64,000 bases of DNA, from contig UQGG01000012.1 in the NCBI GenBank assembly GCA_900540475.1, positions 62,001-126,000 of the forward strand, given 5' to 3'. Shown one piece after another: positions 59,801-64,000 of the stretch. Position numbers and translations under genes: made by a program. Position 1 is the first letter of the stretch. Every line of letters begins with the position of its first letter. Below the pieces are notes generated by a model. That model was not told the DNA's origin and did not search any database. It saw only the letters and a list, made by a program, of their open reading frames with translations. This DNA is from an uncultured Robinsoniella sp. (GTDB lineage Bacteria; Bacillota; Clostridia; Lachnospirales; Lachnospiraceae).

Positions 59801-62102
59801 TTTCAACCGCATCAGCCGGATAACAGCCTGGTTCCTCACCCGTTTTCACATTTCTTAAAGCAATTTTTGCATTCTCCAGGATCCCATTGAATTGAGATTT
59901 ATCCAGCATATTTTCGTCATCATAGATCTTAAAACCATCCAAAACAATGCCGCAGCTACCGGTACACGGAGCACCTGGTGCATTATTTTTGGCTGTAAGT
60001 TTTATGGTATGGCTGCCTGGTTTTAAATCTCTTATTTCAAAGACAATTTCCTTTGCCACTGCTCCTAAATCGTCTTTATTGTGCATAAATGTTGCCGCAC
60101 CTCTGTACGTTCCATCAATTTCTACCTCCGCATAACTGTAATTGCCAAGCCTGTTCAGCTGACCAGCCACGCTTATTCCGGTTCCATGAAACTGAAGTTC
60201 AACCGTACTTCCGGTTTCATGTGTTTCTTTTAAAGTAGAACAATAGGATGCGTCATCTTTCTTATCTGTCCAGGTTCCTTTGTATAGAACTGAGGGGGCA
60301 CGATCATCCATAAATTTATATGAATCTTCCCCTTCCCGATCCGGTTTCACCTGTATTTCCTGCTTTATGCTTCTTAAGCTTTCATCTGCCGCTACAACTG
60401 TGAGCCAGAAACTTCCATCTGTTATCTTCGAGGTCAGAACGCCGCTTTCGGAAATCGTCGCTGCTCCTTCCGGGATGATCCTGAATTGAAGATCTTTGTT
60501 TGCTGCACTCTCCGGAAGAACTTCCGTATAGATCTGCAGGGTATCATTCATTCCGGACATGATGAATTCGTCAGTTTCGGAGTATAATTTAATTTGATCA
60601 ACATATCCCTGGGGTTCCTGAAAGATCCGGAAGGAATCCAATGATATTTTAGTTGTAAATCTGTGATGGGATTCTTTCTTATCGCTTAATACCAATTTTA
60701 TTGTATGCTTTCCTTCCGGAAGATTATCCACTCCAAACAGAGCTTCATGCTTTTTAACTCCGGTGGGAATATAAGTATCGGTAGACTGATAATAGGTACC
60801 ATCCACATAGACATCCATATATGTCAGATGGTCACTCCTGATGCCTGTTACCTGTATACCGGTTCCCTCAAACTCAAGTAAAGCAGAGCTTCCTGGGGTT
60901 TCAACATATTTTTCGGTACCCATGAACAATTCATCATCAGACCAGTCTCCCCATGATCCCTCATATTTTACTTTTGCATTCTGGGAATCAATCTCGTATG
61001 ATTTAACATCCTGCTGGGGGAGGCCTGTTACTTCCGTCAAACCATTAAACATAAATTTAGCCAGCCTTAAATATCCATCGTTATTGGGATGTACCAGATC
61101 CGGTTTCCCATTGTGCTCTGTGGTAATAAGACCATTTTTTTGGTAATCTTTTGTAAAGTCATTTACATCAATAAGATGACAGCCCAGCTCCGATGCAAGC
61201 TTTTTCTGAACAGGTACGATCTCATTGTCGATTACTTCTGGCTTTAGCAGAAACTGATTTTCTGCCCCGGCAGTCGGACAGGTAGCAATGAAGATTTCCG
61301 GCTTGGATGGCAGCTGTTGGTAGGTCTGGATTAGCTCTCTTGCAGTTGGCTCATACTTACCTTTTCCATCTGTATTGATCCAGCAGATATCCTGAGAGTC
61401 ATTTGTTCCCAGCATGATAATAATAATATCCGGCTGCCAGTTCTGCAAATCCTTTGACTGTTGCGTATCCAGATATTTGGGGCACCAGCTGGACTGGGTC
61501 ATAGTAGTTCCGCTGATCCCATAATTGCGTACCTCATAACCTTCTCCCAGCATTTGCTTCATCTGACTTGGATAACTGTATTTCGCTGGATTTGTGGATT
61601 TATCACCGTAAGTGATGCTATCCCCTACACATGCAACTTTTGTAATACCATCTGCATTTTTTTTAACGGAAGTTTCTTCTGTATGCTGTTCTTCACTTTC
61701 TGTTTCCAGCATATCTTTCACTTCTGTTTCCGTACCTTTCCTGTCTATTTCTGATTCCTGTAATATTTCTGATTCCCGTAATATTTCTGATTCCTGTATT
61801 ACTTCTGTTTCAATCTCCGTTTCCCCTATTAAGTCATTCTGACTCTCGGAATCCTCAGACCATTCACTTTCTATTTGGGTCTGACTCCCGGTATCCTCAG
61901 ACGAACTCCTTTCTATCTCCCTCTGGCTCTCCCTTTTCTCATCCGTCTCCCTGGATATTTTGCTCTGATCCTGGTTTCCTGCAGCCGATTCCAATACATA
62001 TTCCTGTCCATCAGATTCAACAGCCATAGCCGATACCGGCAGTGCTGAAACGGATGTCAAAATCATACAAAATATTAGTACCCACGTTACAATCTTCTTC
62101 AT
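56811..62102 (-). CDS. Giant exported protein with three SGNH hydrolase domains
   Basis: 1763 aa from ATG 62102 (aggag 7 nt upstream; ATG 62120 has none). Signal peptide about 1-27. Residues 29-150 are a Ser/Glu-rich stalk. Three SGNH esterase domains follow: the first at about 155-358 (GDSITYG at 160, GTND at 232, His338 in HPNNDG), the others with GDSITYG near 902 and 1171, each with GTND and a His block (HFNDSGYN; HPHNAGYT). Between the first two are two jelly-roll-like modules and an Ig-like stretch. Four or so FIVAR-type helical segments (about 1375-1580), a Big_2 domain (about 1585-1665) and an Fn3 domain end the protein. Likely a polysaccharide deacetylating esterase (acetyl xylan/mannan or mucin sugar). 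No LPXTG anchor. Confidence 0.85.
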   Translation of the reverse strand: MKKIVTWVLIFCMILTSVSALPVSAMAVESDGQEYVLESAAGNQDQSKISRETDEKRESQREIERSSSEDTGSQTQIESEWSEDSESQNDLIGETEIETEVIQESEILRESEILQESEIDRKGTETEVKDMLETESEEQHTEETSVKKNADGITKVACVGDSITYGDKSTNPAKYSYPSQMKQMLGEGYEVRNYGISGTTMTQSSWCPKYLDTQQSKDLQNWQPDIIIIMLGTNDSQDICWINTDGKGKYEPTARELIQTYQQLPSKPEIFIATCPTAGAENQFLLKPEVIDNEIVPVQKKLASELGCHLIDVNDFTKDYQKNGLITTEHNGKPDLVHPNNDGYLRLAKFMFNGLTEVTGLPQQDVKSYEIDSQNAKVKYEGSWGDWSDDELFMGTEKYVETPGSSALLEFEGTGIQVTGIRSDHLTYMDVYVDGTYYQSTDTYIPTGVKKHEALFGVDNLPEGKHTIKLVLSDKKESHHRFTTKISLDSFRIFQEPQGYVDQIKLYSETDEFIMSGMNDTLQIYTEVLPESAANKDLQFRIIPEGAATISESGVLTSKITDGSFWLTVVAADESLRSIKQEIQVKPDREGEDSYKFMDDRAPSVLYKGTWTDKKDDASYCSTLKETHETGSTVELQFHGTGISVAGQLNRLGNYSYAEVEIDGTYRGAATFMHNKDDLGAVAKEIVFEIRDLKPGSHTIKLTAKNNAPGAPCTGSCGIVLDGFKIYDDENMLDKSQFNGILENAKIALRNVKTGEEPGCYPADAVEKLRTSVNHAENEIKNAETQDEVTGLAQQLKLDLEEFYQSVIGDNIKRSLYIAQPEHGTIQVLDAASMKPADSQVENGSRIIIRLKPEENYQADYLKIGKIKKNYSSGSVIEYTTTVNSDLEISAKFSYIKIKIACIGDSITYGACSTAPQKNSYSARLQERLGDKYDVRNFAMPSACLRYDGGFPYVNQSVYRKSLNFEPDMVIIMLGTNDAMAPNWGNGYGVDHFKADARKLINSYRDLKSNPAIYLATAPYTYDMGRQTIIYEEIAPAQREIAAEEGCTLIDMNQKTYELSKSFFYGDYIHFNDSGYNLMSQMVLEDLDVPNEYQTVDKSGLYNLYYRNQEIQESECTAETWKEFSNTRKEAGIMLDDKNVKQSQLTMMEQKYKEAVSQLQFKKKIKVACVGDSITYGHNANPINVYSYPAQLQGLLGNHYDVQNFGVNGRTMNNVVGARYIATNEYQNSLKFNPDIVIIMLGTNDSKHNNWQGADTYLSSARSLVESYQSLGSKPAVYIATSPAVAKDMSSSTDPENEKIWDWRIQEDIVPLQKQVAEEFNCSLIDNNAKTEALEDISVYLSNDLIHPHNAGYTLLASYMYEGMRGSVPAFKEDLRKAAEDAKNIDTDKYIPKTTALLNQALSDAEQLLADNGLTVNEQNKIMRAIDNLNRAVDSLLLKADKTALSLSVKTAQKINYNIYTKLTADQAAVALDRAKKVIEDANISVNDQKTVDDAKYNLDTAVGGLLKKADTAQLVTLIQKIEGTDLSSYTEASVSILKTALNNSKKMCADMNLSIHDQRKVNDMQMALQKAFDQLVKKPVPVIKVNKITVKPSKASLSVGKSLKVKTTVSPSNANNKKLKWSTSNRKIATVSSSGRVSAKKVGKVKITVQAVDGSKKKAVLNVTVVPKTLSAPKVKKNDSHSVTVSWKRGRDVTGYEVRMSTKKNTGFVKKGIVKKNTTKLTVKDLKKGKIYYFRVRALKKIGKSTYNGDWSKTVKFKMPLK

Positions 62103-62467
62103 ACACATTCTCCTGTTCATTTTTTACATTTATAAGATTTTATAATGCATTTTTTACACTTTTTAGCCCTTCTCTCCCTCCTGTCATTTATTTTTTTACA
62201 GCATTTTACTTAAAAATCGTTATAATTATAACAATTATCATGCATATTTACTATTTATATCTTGTTCTATTTTGTTGCTATATTGCTGATTAATGTTAAA
62301 ATATAACAGACAATTATAAACTTAACAATAAATAATAGTTTTATTTAAATTATTTTATTATATCACATATTGCTTTTATTTCTTTCCAATTGTCTTATTC
62401 CAGATCAAACAGCCAATCATCCAAAAGATGATTGGCTGCAATCCATTTCCGTTGCTGGGATCAAATG
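62103..62467. other. AT-rich intergenic stretch between the two SGNH genes
   Basis: 365 nt. Contains the terminator at 62410-62438 near its right end. The rest is an AT-rich leader of the giant SGNH gene; no strict -35/-10 pair could be chosen. No gene seen. Confidence 0.5.
62410..62438 (-). terminator. Terminator of the second SGNH gene
   Basis: CAGCCAATCATC / GATGATTGGCTG perfect 12-bp stem with a 5-nt loop, followed on the minus strand by TTTGATCTGG. Confidence 0.8.
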
Positions 62468-64000
62468 CTATCTTACGGTAACTTTGATCACTTTCTTAAC
62501 ACCATTACAGGTAACTTTGATATCTGCTTTTCCCTTTCTGTGGGCTTTGATCATTCCTTTCTTCGTTACCGATGCAATTTTGCTTTTGGAGGATTTGTAT
62601 TTTATTTTCCCCTGGGGTTTCGCTTTTGCTAAAATCATTTTACTCTTTCCCTTTTTCAGCGATACCTTATAGCTGTCTAATTTTAAGCCTGGCTTTTTAA
62701 TGGTGACACTGCATCTCTTTGTAATCCCGTTTGCTTTTGCTGTGATGGTTACTCTGCCTGCCTTTTTGACTGTAACCCTGCCATTTTTCACTGTTGCAAT
62801 CTTTTTATTACTGGTTTTCCAGACAACATGTTTGCTGGAACCGGTTACCGTTGCTTTAATATCTGCTTTCGTTTTTCCTTTTGTATATAAGGTAAGCCTT
62901 GAACTGCTGAGTTTTAACGCTGGTTTCCGTACTGTTATCTCACAGGTTTTACTGATACCGTTAGCAGAAGCCGTTATGGATGCATGTCCTGCACTTACAG
63001 CAGTTACCATTCCGTCTTTCACGACTGCAATTTTTGTATTGCTGGATTTCCATGTCACGGTTTGATCCGGTCCGGTTACTTTTGCAGTCAATCGGACTGT
63101 TTTCGTTCCCGTAGTATAGATCGTCGCACTGCTTTTGTCCAGCGTCAGTGTGGGTACTGCTGCGGGTGGTGATACGGGTTTGGATTGAATGGTTACCATA
63201 CAGTCTGCTCGTAATTTTCCGTCTGCCGCAGCCGCTGTAATTACCACTTTTCCGGGAGCAAGTGCCGTAACTTTTCCATTTTCAACCGCTGCTGTTTTCG
63301 GATCTGAAGAAGACCAGACAACGGATCTGTCTGTGGCATTTTCCGGCAGCACTTCTGCGGACAGCATAAAGCTTTCCCCAACTGTGATTTCTTTTGCCTG
63401 CTGGTCAATGCGGATGCTTTCCGCCGGTATTGTCACCTGAATGACCTTTTTTTCCTGGAGCTGTTTGTAGATCCACTCTGACATTTTTTCATGCCCAGCA
63501 GCAGAAGGATGCAGCCCGTCTGCTATCAGCTGTTCTCTGTCCGTCAGTAAGTTCATTTCTTTCGCAGAATATGCGTCCAGAACAGGCACACCATATTCCC
63601 GGCACATAGTCTTGATCGCCGTAACATACTGTGACAGCGTTTTGCCCGCACCGTTTGCTCCGGCTCTGTCGCCGCGCCGGATGGGGGTCATGAATACAAT
63701 CTGTTTACCCGGATATTTTTCTATCACTCCTTCCAGCAGTACACGCAGTCCTCCTAAAAATGTCTCATCCTTTCTGTCCTGCCAGGTACCAAAAGGTACA
63801 CTCCCCACACCATAGTCATTGGTTCCGCCGAATACAAATACCACATCCGCATCATCACGCATATTCGCATACCGCACGGTAAAGGGATCCCTGTCGCCGC
63901 CCCGCCGCAAGACAGAAATCGTGCTGCCCTGGACACCATAATTCATATTATCTAATTTCACCTGGTCTGCTAAAAATGCATGATACTGTTTTACCACAGC
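62468..64000 (-). CDS. Secreted SGNH hydrolase with four Ig-like (Big_2) repeats, N-terminus outside window
   Basis: About 511 codons in the window, open at the right edge, so the signal peptide and the first catalytic block (GDS) are missing. Seen: GVQGSTISVLRRGGDRDPF, FVFGGTNDYGVGSVPFG (SGNH block III), LIADGLHPSAAGHEKMSEWI with the catalytic Asp-x-x-His. Then four Ig-like modules from about residue 190: each has the V-W-x-SS-x-x-K-x-A-x-V-x-x-G-x-V pattern (VVWSSSDPKTAAVENGKVTA, TWKSSNTKIAVVKDG, VWKTSNKKIATVKNG, KYKSSKSKIASVTKKG). The esterase probably deacylates a cell-surface or dietary glycan; the Big_2 array is an adhesive or spacer tail. Next to the giant SGNH protein, same strand. 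Confidence 0.85.
   Translation of the reverse strand, partial: AVVKQYHAFLADQVKLDNMNYGVQGSTISVLRRGGDRDPFTVRYANMRDDADVVFVFGGTNDYGVGSVPFGTWQDRKDETFLGGLRVLLEGVIEKYPGKQIVFMTPIRRGDRAGANGAGKTLSQYVTAIKTMCREYGVPVLDAYSAKEMNLLTDREQLIADGLHPSAAGHEKMSEWIYKQLQEKKVIQVTIPAESIRIDQQAKEITVGESFMLSAEVLPENATDRSVVWSSSDPKTAAVENGKVTALAPGKVVITAAAADGKLRADCMVTIQSKPVSPPAAVPTLTLDKSSATIYTTGTKTVRLTAKVTGPDQTVTWKSSNTKIAVVKDGMVTAVSAGHASITASANGISKTCEITVRKPALKLSSSRLTLYTKGKTKADIKATVTGSSKHVVWKTSNKKIATVKNGRVTVKKAGRVTITAKANGITKRCSVTIKKPGLKLDSYKVSLKKGKSKMILAKAKPQGKIKYKSSKSKIASVTKKGMIKAHRKGKADIKVTCNGVKKVIKVTVR

Noticed and set aside
1..64000. tRNA or rRNA genes.
   Set aside because: No cloverleaf with a GTTCGA-type T loop and no rRNA sequence was recognised on either strand when reading the intergenic regions.

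Overview
The window looks like the chromosome of a low-GC, endospore-forming member of the class Clostridia, most likely Lachnospiraceae. The evidence is the spoIIA-sigF-spoVA sporulation cluster, YerC/YecD, DUF1836 and DUF1648 proteins, an operator-controlled sufCBDSU operon, an OPT transporter paired with a PqqD-like protein, and strong Shine-Dalgarno sites throughout. This placement comes from recognised gene families; no search could be run.

Layout. 1-3.5 kb: a partial GH30 glycosidase behind an AraC regulator, an alpha/beta hydrolase and a uracil-DNA-glycosylase-like protein. 3.5-9 kb: a YjbR protein and the sufCBDSU iron-sulfur assembly operon, with a clear promoter and an Rrf2-like operator. 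9-14.1 kb: an acetyltransferase, a D-cysteine desulfhydrase-like enzyme, a small exported protein, a multi-hairpin terminator-ended RNA element, a rhodanese-TtcA fusion and an OYE-type flavin oxidoreductase.

14.1-25.3 kb is an AT-rich defence and gene-decay island. It holds an HNH nuclease, a Nudix remnant, Vsr, a RhuM remnant, an intact m5C methyltransferase convergent with a restriction enzyme, an IS701-type transposase remnant, a McrB/McrC (LlaJI-like) pair, a second m5C methyltransferase that has lost its catalytic segment, and a PD-(D/E)XK nuclease. The live and the dead methyltransferase genes carry nearly the same 16-bp element just downstream of their -10 boxes. In the live copy it contains two inverted GCSGC sites.

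25.6-41.6 kb is mostly housekeeping: RlmD, PcrA, a DUF2589 remnant, DUF1648, DUF1836, YerC, a PHP phosphatase, the OPT transporter with a PqqD-like protein, an orphan NMT1/SsuA-like binding lipoprotein, AroE, a beta-hydroxyacid dehydrogenase, a LysR regulator and a split chromate transporter. 41.7-46.7 kb is a response regulator / histidine kinase / solute-binding lipoprotein operon. The kinase has eight tandem octapeptides in its outer domain, and the lipoprotein appears to be a propeller-SBP fusion. A 188-nt imperfect palindrome lies at 46.8-47.0 kb.

47-56.6 kb: glycerol dehydrogenase, then, reading on the minus strand, folC, a 48-aa protein, a zinc-ribbon/TPR membrane protein, spoIIAA-spoIIAB-sigF, a 52-aa membrane protein and spoVAA-AB-AC-AD-AE. 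56.8-64 kb: two very large exported SGNH-hydrolase proteins. One has three separate SGNH domains plus FIVAR, Ig-like and Fn3 modules; the other runs off the window.

Four small genes (27-52 codons) and several decayed genes, too short or too broken for a simple ORF scan, were found by reading the frames directly. No tRNA, rRNA or CRISPR array was seen.
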